The translations under genes were made by a program, and so were the position numbers. 64,000 nt of DNA from Parastagonospora avenae f. sp. tritici 18332-5. Lineage: Eukaryota > Ascomycota > Dothideomycetes > Pleosporales > Phaeosphaeriaceae. The notes under the pieces were generated by a model, which was given only the letters and a program-made list of their open reading frames with translations, had not been told where the DNA came from and did not search any database. This document shows, in pieces, positions 52,920 to 64,000 of this stretch (the stretch's first letter is position 1; every line of letters starts with the position of its first letter). Location: positions 104,528 through 168,527 of the forward strand of contig JAFJTR010000068.1 of assembly GCA_022559985.1 (NCBI GenBank). Reading direction: 5' to 3'.

Positions 52920-53951
52920 CAACATGTCCGCTCGCCACATGCGATTGTCACTACCAGAGCGCGCTGGGCGGGAATTTGCGCCTGGGCGAATTACATTGCG
53001 GGATTTTCTTGGATTTTTTTGGATTTTTTTTTCCTTTTAAAAAAGTTCGAATTCCGGAAGGGCAGGGGCGTTGGAAGTGAATGCAACGATTTGTTTGGTG
53101 AGCAGGTGTGATGTCTTGGATGTTGCTGTCATTGGAACATCAAACTTCCTAGTTGGGAAGGTTCGGTTAAGGGTGTTGATTGCAAGTGTTGCGAGTGCGC
53201 GTTTGTGACGGATTTCCTAAAAACTATTAGAACAAGGTCTCACTTGTAGTATGACTACTAGTGAGAACTGAAGGAGGAGGGACAAGGCGGGGTGGCTGCA
53301 ACTTATTGTATTGACTTTCATCTTGAGTGTCACCAACTCAGGCTGTTCTGGTGGAGGCCATTGCCCACCGGGCAGTGCCTGCCACACCAGCACATCACAT
53401 GACTCTCAAAGCACCTTCTACCCTGGACTGAACCTAGATATTCTCAACAAAAACCAGTGAAAACTTGGAAGACCATCATAGGACAGAAATGGACTGTGTG
53501 TATCAGGCAGCGCAATTATGCTTAGAAATGAATTGTGAACCATGCTAGTCGGGAAGATTTTCGGTTTGCGTGTGGATTGCGGATGTCAAATGTGCGATGA
53601 AGTTGCGTGGGAACTCTGAGCATGGGAGTCGACTTGGTCCCAAATAGTACTCACAGCGCTAAAAAGCATGAAAGGGCACCCACATAATCGCAAGGCTTCA
53701 AATGGGCATAATCAAGTCTTATCGAGATGAAATAGAAGTAAGTCAAGGTTTCACCATGGCATAAAAAGTACTGCACGGCGTGTTCAAATTGTGTGAGATT
53801 TTTGTTCCTTCGCAGGTTTGCGAGGCTTGTCTATCTGGCTAACCAGAGCATGTGGCTCGGCCTGCCCTACTCCTTGTGAAGCGGATGTGACCAGCAGTCG
53901 TGGTCTTCATGGTATCGTTCCCTAACTCCGCCCAAATGACATCGTCCCAGC

Positions 53952-54884
53952 TTAGTTCATGCGAGCAACGAGCTGGTTGATGAAGTCCTCGCGGTTACCA
54001 AGGTCACCACCCTCGATGAAGTGCTTGAACTTCCTGGTGTGGAAACCGCCAGTGGGCGATGAGAGCTTGAATGGCCAGAGGAAGTTGCAGGCCTGCTTGA
54101 AGTTGGGGCCAACAGTGTAGATCTCGTGGATCAGGTCCTCGACGCAGACAATACCGAGCTTGCCGAGGTTCTCCTCGATGAGCTCGTTGTCGGTGATGGG
54201 AAGGCGCTGCTTGTTGACCTTTCCGTAACCGCGCTTGTAGACGAGCTCACGGACGGTCTTCAAGTTGGGGTAGCCGTATGCGACGAAAGGCTCGACGATC
54301 TTCAGCATCTCAATAGTGGCCTTGGTGAGCCTGATGAAGACACCATTGTTGATCTGGAGAAGACGGAGGAGCTGGAGGGTCTTGCGCTTCTTGGGATCGA
54401 TCTTGTTGATACTGGCATTTGTTAGGCAGGGTCTTAGAGCGGCGGCTGGAACATGACATACCCCTTGATACGGACAACGAAAGCGAGCTTGGGCTCAGCG
54501 GGGACGTAGAAGGAGTTGTCCCTCTTTGCGGCGCGCTTGGCCTCGATAACGTCACGCTCGGCCTTGACGTACTCCTGGTGGTACTTCTCGGCGCGCTTGA
54601 GGATGGTCTCGCGCTTCTGCTTGTTGGCCTAAGAGAGTCTTAGCCAACTGTGATACTCCTAACCGCTTTCGCAGATCTTGGGAGAGAATTATCGCACCTC
54701 ACGCTTCTTCTGTGTCTCGGCGGCACGCTGGTCGGTGACCTTCTGGTTGGCCTTCTGCTTCTTGAGGATAGTCTCCGGGACCTCGATGTCCTTCTGGGAG
54801 ATGCTGTGGGGTCTGCAGTGCGATAATTAGCATTGTAATAATCGACAATGATACGATCCACTGTACTTACGCTGACTTGGCCAT
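53952..54884 (-). CDS. RPL7: 60S ribosomal protein uL30 (RPL7)
   Basis: Four exons, 54884-54871, 54812-54698, 54628-54462 and 54411-53952, join in phase to 251 residues. Exon 1 encodes only Met-Ala-Lys-Ser and part of Ala, a common arrangement in ribosomal protein genes. The basic N-terminal extension runs to about residue 75. The ribosomal L30 fold begins at Phe-Val-Val-Arg-Ile-Lys-Gly-Ile-Asn-Lys-Ile and contains Gln-Leu-Leu-Arg-Leu-Leu-Gln-Ile-Asn-Asn-Gly-Val-Phe and Ala-Tyr-Gly-Tyr-Pro-Asn-Leu-Lys-Thr-Val. The C-terminus has Trp-Pro-Phe-Lys-Leu-Ser-Ser-Pro-Thr-Gly-Gly and Gly-Asp-Leu-Gly-Asn-Arg-Glu-Asp. The three introns are 50-69 nt. Intact and expected to be highly expressed. Confidence 0.96.
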
Positions 54885-55141
54885 TGTGCTGGTGGTTAGT
54901 TGGGCTTGTTGGGGATTGTCGAAGCTGAAGAAGGAATTTCGGATGACCGACGAAAAGCAAAATTGGTGTGCGAGCGCTCGGACCACGCCAAGATTCTGGT
55001 TCGCGGGCTAGGTGCAGCCGACCCCACCAATCCAGTTCCACCTCGCGGAGCTACTTGCATTTTCTCGAGCTTTGAGCTTTGCGACACCTCTAGGTGAACG
55101 TACAACCTTAAGACTCTTAACAACTCTCATAATCCTCAACA
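54885..55141. promoter_or_regulatory. Divergent RPL7 / NCL1 spacer
   Basis: 257 bp between the two ATGs holds both promoters. Both genes serve translation, so shared control is plausible but not shown by any motif I can read. Confidence 0.5.
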
Positions 55142-57765
55142 ATGGCAAGAGGTGGTCGCGTAAGTGGTCGCATCCTTCGCGCAACATGATCAAGACTAAT
55201 TGGACACAGGGTGGCGGTCGCGGTAAGCCGTTCCGTGGTAAAGGCAGAGGTCGCGGCGGCGGTGGTGGCGGCGGTGGTAGAGATACCAGAACCGAGCCGT
55301 GGTCAGATATCCCACGTAAGAATGAGCTCTTCGAGAGCTACTACCGCATGGGCGGCTTCATGGAGGAGGCCGAGTTTGAGGAAATGTGGAAGGCCCTGCA
55401 GACCGACCTGCCCAACAGCTTCCGCTTCACGGGCACCAAGTCCGATGCCCTCGCCGTTCGCGAAATCTTCAAGCAGCGTTATGTCCCAGCGATTGCAGCG
55501 AAGAAGTTCGAGGGCAAGCCAGTGCCACCCCCAGAACCAGTCAATGCCTTCCCCGACGAGCTTGTCTGGCACATGAAGACACACAAGAAGGTCATTCGAC
55601 GACATGCGCCCTTTGCCGACTTCCAGAAATTCCTCGTCGCAGAAGCTGCATCTGGTAACATCAGCAGACAAGAAGTCGTCAGCATGATTCCACCGCATTT
55701 CCTCGACGTCAAGCCCGGAATGGTAGTCCTTGACATGTGCGCGGCACCTGGAAGCAAGTCTGCGCAGCTGGCTGAAATGCTTCACGGCGACGAGGAGGAC
55801 AGAGTCAAGAGAGCTGCAAATGGCGAGCCTACCGGCAGTGGCGAGGACGGTGACTACAGTGATGATGGACGCTCGACAGGCCTACTTATTGCGAACGACA
55901 CAGACTACAAGCGCGCTGGCATGTTGGTCCACCAGGTCAAGCGACTCAACTTCCCGAACCTCATCGTCACGCAACACGATGCCTCCATATTTCCTTCCAT
56001 TGAGCTACCGAGCTCAGGCCAGAAGAAGAACTATCTCAAGTACGACCGCATTCTTGCCGACGTTCCGTGCGCTGGCGATGGCACTGCACGTAAGAATCCC
56101 AACGTTTGGCAAAAGTGGACACCAAAGGACGCTCTTGGTCTGCACAATCTCCAGGTTCGCATCCTCTATCGAGGCCTGCAGATGCTGAAGAAGGGCGGTC
56201 GTATGGTCTACTCGACATGCAGCATGAACCCTGTCGAGAATGAGGCTGTAGTAGCAGCGGCTATGAACGCTTGTGGAGGAAATGCGAAAGTTCAGCTTCT
56301 AAACTGCGCAGATCTTCTGCCTAACCTCAAGCGCCGCCCGGGTCTCAACGTTTGGAAGGTTCTCGACACGTCTCAGGTCTCTGTAGGAGCAGAGAAGACG
56401 GCGCACCTGTTCACTAGCTGGGAGGCTTTCGAGAAGGCCAAGGCCAAGTATGCGGTGGAGGAGCCCGAGCGCTCGTTTTCTACCAAAATCACCCCAGGAT
56501 GCTTCCCGCCTATTCCCAAGTCGCCCGAGGAGCGCATACCTCTCGAACGCTGCATACGCGTATACCCTCACTTGCAAGATACGGGCGGTTTCTTCATCGC
56601 AGTCATCGAGAAGCTCGACGACATCAAGGTTACACAGGTGCAGAACGCAGAGAATACTGCGAAGTCGCAGAGATCCAAGGACAACGCCATCAAGACGACA
56701 GACGCCTCGGTCCCAACACCAGAAGAGAATGTGATTGAGGTGGATGCGACAAAAGGCGAGACCGAAGCTGATGAGGAGAATGGTGCTAACCTAAAGCGTA
56801 AGTTGGATGATACTGAAGAGATAGCCGCCCAGAAGAAGGTCAGGACCGATGAAGATACACTTGCTGAGTCCCTAGAAAATGGATCAGCTGCCGAGACAGA
56901 TGCAAAGCCTGCTGCGAATGAATCAACCGATTCTGCAGTCGCCAAAGAAGCCAAGCTCAAGCCCGAGAACCAGAGTCAAAACAAGGAGTACTTCGAATAC
57001 CTTCCATCGGACGACGCGACCATCGCATCGATCATGGATTTCTTCGGTATTCACGAACGTTTCCCTCGCGACCGCTTCATGGTCAAGAACAAGGAAGGTC
57101 TTTCGCTCAACAAGATCTACTACACTTCAGCACTCGCGAAAGACATCTTGCAACAAAACAAAGGTCGAGGCATGAAGTTCATTCACTGCGGTGTTGTCAT
57201 GTTTGTTGCGCATAAGATCAAGGACAAGGACTACACCCACGCACCTTGGCGACTCCAGAGCGAGGGCATTCGCATCATTGAGCCATGGGCATCAAAGCGC
57301 ATCGTGAACTGCACTTCCAAGCACACGTTGCATCAGCTCATTGTCGAAATGTTTCCTAAGCTACCCCGCGAGGGCGAACACGGCCTTGGCGAGGTTGGCG
57401 ATCAGCTCCAAGGAATGGACATTGGCTGCTGTTTTATCCGCGTCGAGAAAGACGATGCGCAGGAAATTCCATTCCGAATGGTCTTGCCACTCTGGAGGCA
57501 TCCTGGCAGTGCCAACCTTATGGTCGACAAGGACGACCGCAAGGCCATGCTCCTGAGGCTTTTCAATGAGAAGGACACTGAGATCATCAACCACGTTGCC
57601 GACAAGGCGAAGGCTGAGCAGCAAAAACAGGACGATGCAGCTGCTGCTGAGGCCAAGGAAGAGGCCGATGCGAGCGATGGGGAAGGGGTCAATGAGGAGG
57701 ACATTGCGAAGGTAGAGGAGGGTGCAGCAGCTGTCGACGACATGGAGGTCGACACGGGAGCATAA
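55142..57765 (+). CDS. NCL1: tRNA (cytosine-5) methyltransferase NCL1/TRM4 (NSUN2 type)
   Basis: Exon 1 is only 18 nt (55142-55159, Met-Ala-Arg-Gly-Gly-Arg); exon 2 is 55210-57765. The intron is 50 nt (GTAAGT...GACACAG) and the product 857 residues. It adds m5C to tRNA using SAM, in the nucleus. An Arg/Gly-rich N-terminus (residues 2-28) may bind RNA. Motifs: Val-Leu-Asp-Met-Cys-Ala-Ala-Pro-Gly-Ser-Lys (SAM site); Asp-Val-Pro-Cys-Ala-Gly-Asp-Gly-Thr, with the release Cys; Tyr-Ser-Thr-Cys-Ser-Met-Asn-Pro-Val-Glu-Asn-Glu, with the catalytic Cys. A Lys/Glu-rich insertion at about 530-640 is low complexity. An acidic tail closes the protein. Starting instead at an upstream in-frame ATG (55012) would require reading through the intron, so 55142 is preferred. 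Confidence 0.94.
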
Positions 57766-58248
57766 AGTCGGCATCACGATGTTCCATCACGAAAAGTCAT
57801 TTTGACGCCATCTACTTGAGATCTTGCGATACTTGAGCATGGAGCTCATCATGCATTGACTTCGGCGTATATTCAGGATCCATTTTTCAATGCATCATTC
57901 CTCATCTTTACCTCAGTCTGCTTCCTGTATCTGTCTCCACGGATATCGACCTCAGACGAGGAAATGCGATTTCCATAACACTGACTTGGTAGCAGCTGCA
58001 TTTCACCATGGCAGCGACGATTGGCTAACAACTTTGATACAGCCTAATTGATTGTGGCGCAGCATCATAAGAACGCCAGCTGAGGTTCGTCGCCATCACT
58101 CCTGCTCCCACAGATCAGTTTTGATCTTCATTGCTTTTGACACTAGAAGCCGGTAGTTCGGCTTCTCGTCGAAGACACTATGTCTAATTAGTCCAGCTTT
58201 TGCGTTAATTAGTTACGTTAAGATTAAGAATAAGTTCTACTTAGTATT
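57766..58248. other. Intergenic DNA before the solo LTR
   Basis: NCL1 3' flank that becomes AT-rich from about 58190 (AATTAG, TTAAGATTAAG), resembling decayed transposon sequence. No gene. Confidence 0.4.
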
Positions 58249-58447
58249 TGTCACGGTGTCCTCCCGCGACACTTTCACGTGACGCGCTTGCGCACGTGCC
58301 GTCTGCCACCTCCTATCTTCAGCTTGCTTGTACTTAGCTTGATTGCTCCTTAGCTATCCTCTTGTATTACACCTGAGAATTGTACGTAGCATATCAATTA
58401 AGCTTCTCCGCAAGCTCTGACGTCTCTGCTCGTTGCCTCTCGTGACA
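58249..58447. mobile_element. Solo LTR of an LTR retrotransposon
   Basis: A 199-bp unit begins TGTCACGG and ends CTCGTGACA, so the ends follow the TG...CA rule with a 7-bp terminal inverted match (TGTCACG/CGTGACA). The flanking pentamers are GTATT (58244-58248) and ATATT (58448-58452), a target-site duplication with one G/A difference. There is no internal element on either side, so recombination between two LTRs has probably left one. It lies 142 bp from the stop codon of the phytochrome gene. A related copy occurs at 63736 in opposite orientation. Confidence 0.82.
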
Positions 58448-58588
58448 ATATTACAAAAACAGCATTATTATTACTTCTATATAGCTAACGTTATTGATAG
58501 ATTTTATTTTAAGACATGAAAATCAAAATCTTGGAAACGGATATCAGGAGTGTATTTCAGTTGTTGAGCGAACAACCACACGCGCTGC

Positions 58589-61500
58589 TTAATTGAACCA
58601 CCCGCCACGTGCGAAGTCTCTGGCTGCACCTATCGTCTGTATTCTTGACTCTGGACTCATCACGCCTTGCAGTATTACATGTAAGCGCTTGAAGTCTACA
58701 GGCTTCGAGAGCCAGCCATCGAAGCCAACACCAGCCAATGACTCTTGTGTGTGCTGGTCTAGGCTAGCAGACACAGCAAATATCGGTACACGATCAGATT
58801 TTCGAGGCCTCTGCGTGCCTCTGGTAACACTGGATGAGGTGGAGAGTGGCGCAATTGAGCTTTGCCGGGACGTGGTATCAGACATTGGGGGTGATAATGG
58901 CAACTGGAAGTAATCCCTAGAAGCGATACTGTGACCTGCGCCGGGATTCGTTTGCGGTGGTGATATTGGATCGAGTGTAAGGAGCGAGCCTACTTCTTCA
59001 ATGTCCAAAGGTAAGCGAGGGGCGGGTTTGGCAGGTGGTAGCGTGCCTTCTAAATCACGGATCATCTGTGTTGACTGTATTCCGTTGACCAGAGGCATCT
59101 GCATTCAGAATTAGCACATAGACCTATACGCAGAATGGGCTCAACTTACATTGATATCCATGAGGATAAAATCTGTGGAATGGTACTGCTCTTGGAAGAT
59201 CTCGAAGCACTCCTGTCCATCCAAACTGGTTTTCACATCGTGACCCATCTTCTCGAGTCGGCGCTTGAGGATCGAAAGATTGACGGAATTGTCATCTGCT
59301 ACCAACACAGCAAGTTTCTCAATTTGCAGTGGGATGGGTAGCTTGTTGTCTGCATCGACAGGCGACACATTCGTTGCATTCACTTTGGAGTGTTGGTCTG
59401 AATCTGCGTATGCTTGCGATCTCACTTCAGATCCTGTAGCTGAGTCGTTGGAGGAGGAAGCAGCTACGGTGGTAAGGGTCGATGGCATCGCTTCTGCGGC
59501 ACTTGGACTTTGTCGACACACTGATACCTTGCCATCGGAGAAGTCATGGTACGTAGTCAGTCCTGACTGTGGACGGATGGAATTCTCTTTGGGATATTGG
59601 AGAGGCACATCGAGCGCGAATGTTGATCCTTGGCCAAGCGTCGATTTGCCTCGGATTTGACCACCGCATTGTCTGATATATCTCGCTACCAGGGCCAACC
59701 CCATTCCCAACATGACTTTCTCTTCGGGGGTTGAAGAACGTCCCGTATTCTCTAGTACTGCACTGTCCCCTGAACCACTATCTTCATCCGGTACCTGCTC
59801 GAACTCCTGGAAAAGTTCGTTGAGTGCATCTTCAGACATGCCAGTCCCCGTATCCTGCACCGTGACAGTGACGAGATAGACTCCATCTGTAGTAGGTTGA
59901 GCGTCAACATAGATGTTCACTCTACCTTCGTCTGTGTATTGGATTGCGTTCGTGACGAGATGGGTTATAGCAGTCTCAAATCGTTGGAGGTCGCCACGAA
60001 GCCGCAGAGGGAGATCGGCCGCCTGGTCAATATTGAAAGACAGTGCCTTTCGTCTAGCGTGCCTTCGTAACGGATCCAGCGTGGCCATGACGCTATCTGA
60101 GAGCCTGAAGTTGACGTAGACCATAGGTAAGGGCGCTTGATAGCCGCTGTCAGTCAGATGAAGAAGGTCATCGATGACGTAGATGAGGGACCTGGAGGCT
60201 TTGTGAGATTCAGTCAGGACGTCCTTTGTTGCTTGGTCTATAGGCTTCTCTAAAGCTATTTCAAGGTAGTTAACTACCGCGTTGAGTGGCGTCCGAACTA
60301 TCAGACGTCAGCCATCTTCGATTGGGGGCCCACTAAGAACGGATTCTGCTTTACCTTCATGCGAAAGATTTTGTAGAAGTAAGCGCTTCATACGCGATTC
60401 GTGAAGAGTAGACTCCTTCTCTCTCCATACACGGATGAAGTTACCGTAGACCAGTCTGATGATTGCTGCTGCCTCAACTGCATGGAATGTTAGTATGCGT
60501 AGTCTGGAAGATATACGGGTGCACATACATTGCTCGTCCGCCCATGATTTGCAAGTGCCATTGACTTTCTCAGTCCATGCCTCGAAGCTATGTCGAGGCT
60601 CTAGCGGCGCGAACTTGGCCATATTAGGGTTTCCTGCCCAGCGGACGTCTTTGATTTGGTGCTTCCTAAAGAGCACAACGAAGTCGCCAACGCTATGGGA
60701 AAGCGGAATGAAGAGCAAGCCAGCAATATGATCAAAGCCAGGGTCATAGACCAGATCTGCGAAGCTCCGAGATATGTTACTGGTCCCATAGGTTGTGGTG
60801 AAGTTGCGGAAGTAGACATATCTTAGTAACGTCACTGCCTCTGTATACGAAGAGAGCTTTCCAATGGTACGTGCTTCGCCTCTAACGACTAGAAATCCGA
60901 AGTCAGAGTGGAACAGATGAAGCAGATCGTTCGATGACGCAGAGATGCACAGCTGTGGCGATACATCGATCTGCGTTGCCATGAGAGAGTTTCGATCTCT
61001 TAGCTTCGCGACGTTGAGAAGCTTGTCAAGACAGCTGGAGGCGCACAGTCCGACCCAATAGCATAACTCACGAACAGGGAACGGGACTCGTAACCCCGTG
61101 GCACCATATGAATGGCAGCATATTAGCCCCCAGAGCTTGTCCTCGTAATTCAAGGCGACGCTCATGGTCGATCGGACGCCCATGTTTCCAAGATATTTGA
61201 TATGAATAGGCGACATGGCGCGAAGGTACGAACGTGACAAGTCTAAGGGTGTTTTCAGGTCTTCGATGTTCTTGTACATCAGCCTGCTCGAGACTAACGT
61301 CCTGTCGAAGAGGACACGCACCCTGTTCAGCTGGTATAGCTTGCGAGCTTGTTCGGGGATGTCGCTCGCAGGAAAATGGAGACCTCGGTATACGTCTGAG
61401 CAAATATGTGGATTAACGAGCTCTGTCACGACGGTACCGTTGTAGTCTTCATCAAATTGGTAGATCATGCAACGATCGAAGCCGGTCAATTGGCGAGTGA

Positions 61501-62532
61501 CGGCTACGATAGCATCCAGTAGTTCTAGGATCCCGGCCGATCGCGACAGCCGCTCCTGGATTTGAGACATGACACTGAATACTTCCATGGTCTTTCCTTC
61601 TCCTTCGAACGCATCGACTGCATCCTCAGCGATATCAAGAGGTTCTGTTTGGCTCACAAAGCTGGCTGCAGCGTCCATCGGGTCGGAATCGAGAGAATTG
61701 TAAGGCGTTGACGGCAAGTCCCCCAGTAAATCCTGGTCGGTATCGAGGTTCATCTCCAATTCGAACTCGCATATCAACAGGTTGTGATTCCCCCCAAGGA
61801 AATGCATCGCGCACCAACACGGAACGATAGAACCGTCAGGATCCATGAAGCTGATGCTGAAGATGTTCGGTTCTGATGATTTCGAAGTCTTCTTGTATCT
61901 GTTGATGACAGACCGGGACCGGCTTTCGAATACGAGGCGCTGGTGCACCGGAAAAACACGCAGGAAATTGTCAAGCTGAAGAAGAAAGCGAGGGCTATAC
62001 TTGCAGATAGATTCGCAATTCTCGCTGACAACACGACAGACATAATGTGGCGGACCAGGACCTTGTACAACATCTAAACCAATGAGCATCCCGTGCGCTT
62101 GAATGGCGCCAGGAGTATGGATGAGTTCATCTTCACAGCGTGTTATTTGCTCGCGCTTCCCAAAGACAACACCGTGGCCTTCTCGTTCGCTGAAGGCATA
62201 CTCGTACCGTTCGGTGTGCACAAGTTGCGGCGTTGCTGGCGACAGCGCCTCAGAGATGCCTTTGACGACAATAGAAGGTCTTTTGGACGATTCAGGTGAC
62301 GGTATGTGCGCAGGCGGGACTTCAGCTGCGGCAGCATCGGAGCCGCTGGACAGAGTTCTTGGCTCGGAGACGGCAGGTGCAACAGGAACAGCGTGTTTTT
62401 CGACGACCTCTGGAGAATAAGATTACGATGTGAGCGGTGTTCGAGTGCGGTGGGGAAAAAAGCTGGCATCATTGTGCAGACGGAAGACTCACCTGCTCTT
62501 CGATGGCTTCCCGACAGATGAGGGCTGTCCAT
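58589..62532 (-). CDS. Fungal phytochrome hybrid histidine kinase (PAS-GAF-PHY-HisKA-HATPase-REC)
   Basis: Five exons, 62532-62493, 62409-60529, 60477-60355, 60297-59150 and 59098-58589, join in phase to 1233 residues. Fungal phytochromes sense red and far-red light through bilin and signal by phosphorelay. Cys105, in Arg-Cys-Glu-Asp-Glu-Leu-Ile-His-Thr-Pro-Gly-Ala-Ile-Gln, is the expected bilin attachment site before the PAS domain. The GAF domain has Pro-Ala-Ser-Asp-Ile-Pro (about 360-366) and Ser-Pro-Ile-His-Ile-Lys-Tyr-Leu-Gly-Asn-Met-Gly-Val. The PHY tongue carries Pro-Arg-His-Ser-Phe. The phospho-His is at about 680 in Asn-Leu-Ser-His-Glu-Val-Arg-Thr-Pro, assembled across an intron. The N box has Thr-Asn-Ala (about 798), with Asp-Thr-Gly-Thr-Gly-Met and Gly-Gln-Gly-Ser-Thr-Phe further on. 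The receiver Asp is at about 1062 in Leu-Met-Asp-Ile-Asn-Met-Pro. A Ser/Pro-rich insertion lies within REC. All key residues are present. Confidence 0.93.
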
Positions 62533-63735
62533 GAATATCGTGCACTTAATAGGATACACGCGCTCCATAATGGCTGGAGTTGGGCAGACAAAGCAGTGAT
62601 AATTGTGATTGAAGGGCCAACATCCCATCCAACCAAGGTGTAGTGCATGGGAGCTATGGGAGCTATGCCCCCCCCCCATACTGAGAGCCTAGACTCGCTT
62701 GCTACACGGATTAGGGATTAGGTATCAACCCACCAACAACGACCCTCTTATCAAGCGAGCAATCGTGAGCCATCTTGTCACAAACATCAGCGCATGTCTT
62801 AAATATGAGCGCATGTGATCGCAGCTCTCGATCGCACGCGGATAGACGCGTTTTGATGCGTCAGTCGACTGATTAAATACTGCGCCCGTGCACCTCGCGG
62901 GCTTGTTCAGCTTACGGGCCACCTCACTCTCTTTGAATAATACTTTGCACCCTGTGGACTTTGAAGAAAACATCTCGATTATAACTGCACTCCTACTCTC
63001 TAGGCGAAAGCAGAAGCTGCTCGCGATCTGCGTTAAGTCCCTAAATCGTAGGACCTAAGTTTGTCAGCAATCCGTTAACAGCATCGTTCAGTAGGTCTAG
63101 ATCTGATGCAGACCAGATTAAGCTCTCTAGATCGTTAGGCAAAGTTTTGGACATTCGTTGCACCTCGTCGTTCAGCCCACGTAGTTTAGGCTCGGTGGAT
63201 TCTCGATCCGCATGCACAACCAAGGGACAGGTAGGCCGCAGACGCTGACTTGAACAAAAATGAGCTCGTCGCTCGCTTCTCGCGGCGTAGACAACTTAAG
63301 CGCCTTCTAAGCCATACCATCGTCCTTAAATATGTAAGAGGGCAAAGGTTGTAGGCGTAAGACAGTGCACCAGTAAACAAATAGATCGCAGAGCAAGAGG
63401 TAGTATTGTACTTAGACGAATCACTGCTGAAACTGTAGTGATTCCGTCCAGACTAAGTAGACCAGGGCTGCCAAGGCCCAGGTGACTTAGCGCCGTCCCA
63501 GGGTACCTCGTCCCGTGACGAAACGTCCCAAGTCCTGACAAAATAGTAATTTAGCGTAAACTCGAATAACCGCGCCGCTAGTTTAGTAACATCCCTAATT
63601 AGAATAACTAACCGAAGCGGGGCATAGGTAAAAGCTTAGCTATGTCGTTCGTCCGTTTGGCTGTGCCCTATCATCTCAACGCAATAGTTCAGCGTAAGCT
63701 TGATAACAGCGGCGCGCGGACGTTTAGTCTTGCAA
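62533..63735. other. Phytochrome upstream region and degenerate, possibly retroelement DNA
   Basis: The first few hundred bases will include the phytochrome promoter; a C-run lies at about 62668-62677 after a short GGGAGCTAT duplication. Beyond about 62990 only short minus-strand frames remain. They may be a decayed interior of the retroelement whose LTR end is at 63736, but no gag or pol motif is readable. Confidence 0.35.
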
Positions 63736-63821
63736 TGTCACGAGAGACAACGAGCAGGAACGTCAGAGCTTGCGGGGAAGCTTATTGGCATACTACGTAC
63801 AGGTCTCAGATGTAATACAAG
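63736..63821. mobile_element. LTR fragment, same family as 58249-58447, inverted
   Basis: Begins TGTCACGAGAG and, over about 87 columns, aligns with the reverse complement of 58447-58361. By hand I count roughly 11 differences, nearly all transitions plus one gap, with shared blocks such as ACGTCAGAGCTTGCGG and TGTAATACAAG. After 63821 similarity fades, and the opposite LTR terminus is not found before the window ends. It could be one LTR of a larger element that runs to the left, or a truncated, decayed copy. Confidence 0.72.
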
Positions 63822-64000
63822 ACGTTGTGTACTGAACAGAGCGAGGTGCGGAGGCAGAAAGGAATATAAGCAGAGGAAGGCTCGAGCGCGGACGCTAAGC
63901 CTAGAGTGCCCGTGCGCGTAACGAGCCAGTTCAGGTAGCGAGCCACCCCATCACATTTCAGCAACAGCAAAAATGAGGCTGTAGAGCCACATACAAATAG
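63822..64000. other. Unassigned end of window
   Basis: Possibly diverged remainder of the LTR. No feature is supported. Confidence 0.3.

Larger units (their letters stand above)
52333..53951. other. 1.6-kb gene-free stretch with homopolymer runs
   Basis: Contains a G20 run and a 17-bp duplication (annotated separately), then T- and A-rich runs at 53010-53045. I see no credible gene. Some of it will be 3' UTR of the flanking genes, which converge. Confidence 0.4.

Overview
The window is nuclear DNA of a filamentous ascomycete (Pezizomycotina; a Dothideomycete-like fungus is my inference, not proven). The evidence is the many short introns (41-147 nt, mostly GTRNGT...YAG), a fungal phytochrome hybrid histidine kinase, a HET-domain (heterokaryon incompatibility) gene, a GPI-anchored lysophospholipase, and remnants of LTR retroelements. 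I rebuilt exon structures by reading across splice sites and checking codon phase by hand.

Layout. 0-3.3 kb: a small secreted Gly/Tyr-rich protein, a degenerate ankyrin-repeat gene and a small frameshifted gene. 3.5-7.6 kb: DPH2 and a secreted lysophospholipase. 9.1-11.2 kb: a HET-domain gene carrying one in-frame stop. 12.1-14.5 kb: a secreted S10 serine carboxypeptidase with six exons. 14.5-19.0 kb: no gene that I can support. 19.0-21.1 kb: a YANK/STK32-type kinase. 22.3-25.1 kb: a TAPT1/EMP65 membrane protein. 25.6-28.2 kb: an uncharacterised protein and a TesB-type acyl-CoA thioesterase. 29.1-32.3 kb: two unrecognised coding units, each split by one in-frame stop. 32.6-39.1 kb: a DUF1295 reductase-like membrane protein and the exocyst subunit SEC3. 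39.6-46.5 kb: a dense housekeeping block (SRP40-like nucleolar protein, FMC1, EngB-type mitochondrial GTPase, V-ATPase subunit a). 46.8-48.6 kb: an AIM9-type phosphotransferase pseudogene. 49.1-57.8 kb: HAL2/MET22 nucleotidase, a C3HC zinc-finger protein, ribosomal protein uL30 (RPL7) and the tRNA m5C methyltransferase NCL1/TRM4. 58.2-64.0 kb: a solo LTR, the phytochrome gene, and a second LTR of the same family in opposite orientation.

How the genes relate. Fungal genes are not in operons, but several pairs are divergent and could share promoters: FMC1/EngB (both mitochondrial, 193 bp apart), RPL7/NCL1 (both translation, 257 bp), HAL2/C3HC and SEC3/SRP40. Core genes are intact. Five or six accessory units carry nonsense or frameshift lesions, and most of the stops can be explained as C:G to T:A changes (CAG or CAA to TAG or TAA). 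TAG still ends intact core genes, so this is not a recoded codon. The strongest items for a second look are the recurrent single-stop accessory genes, the unknown membrane protein at 29.1-31.2 kb, and the phytochrome gene flanked by inverted copies of one LTR family.
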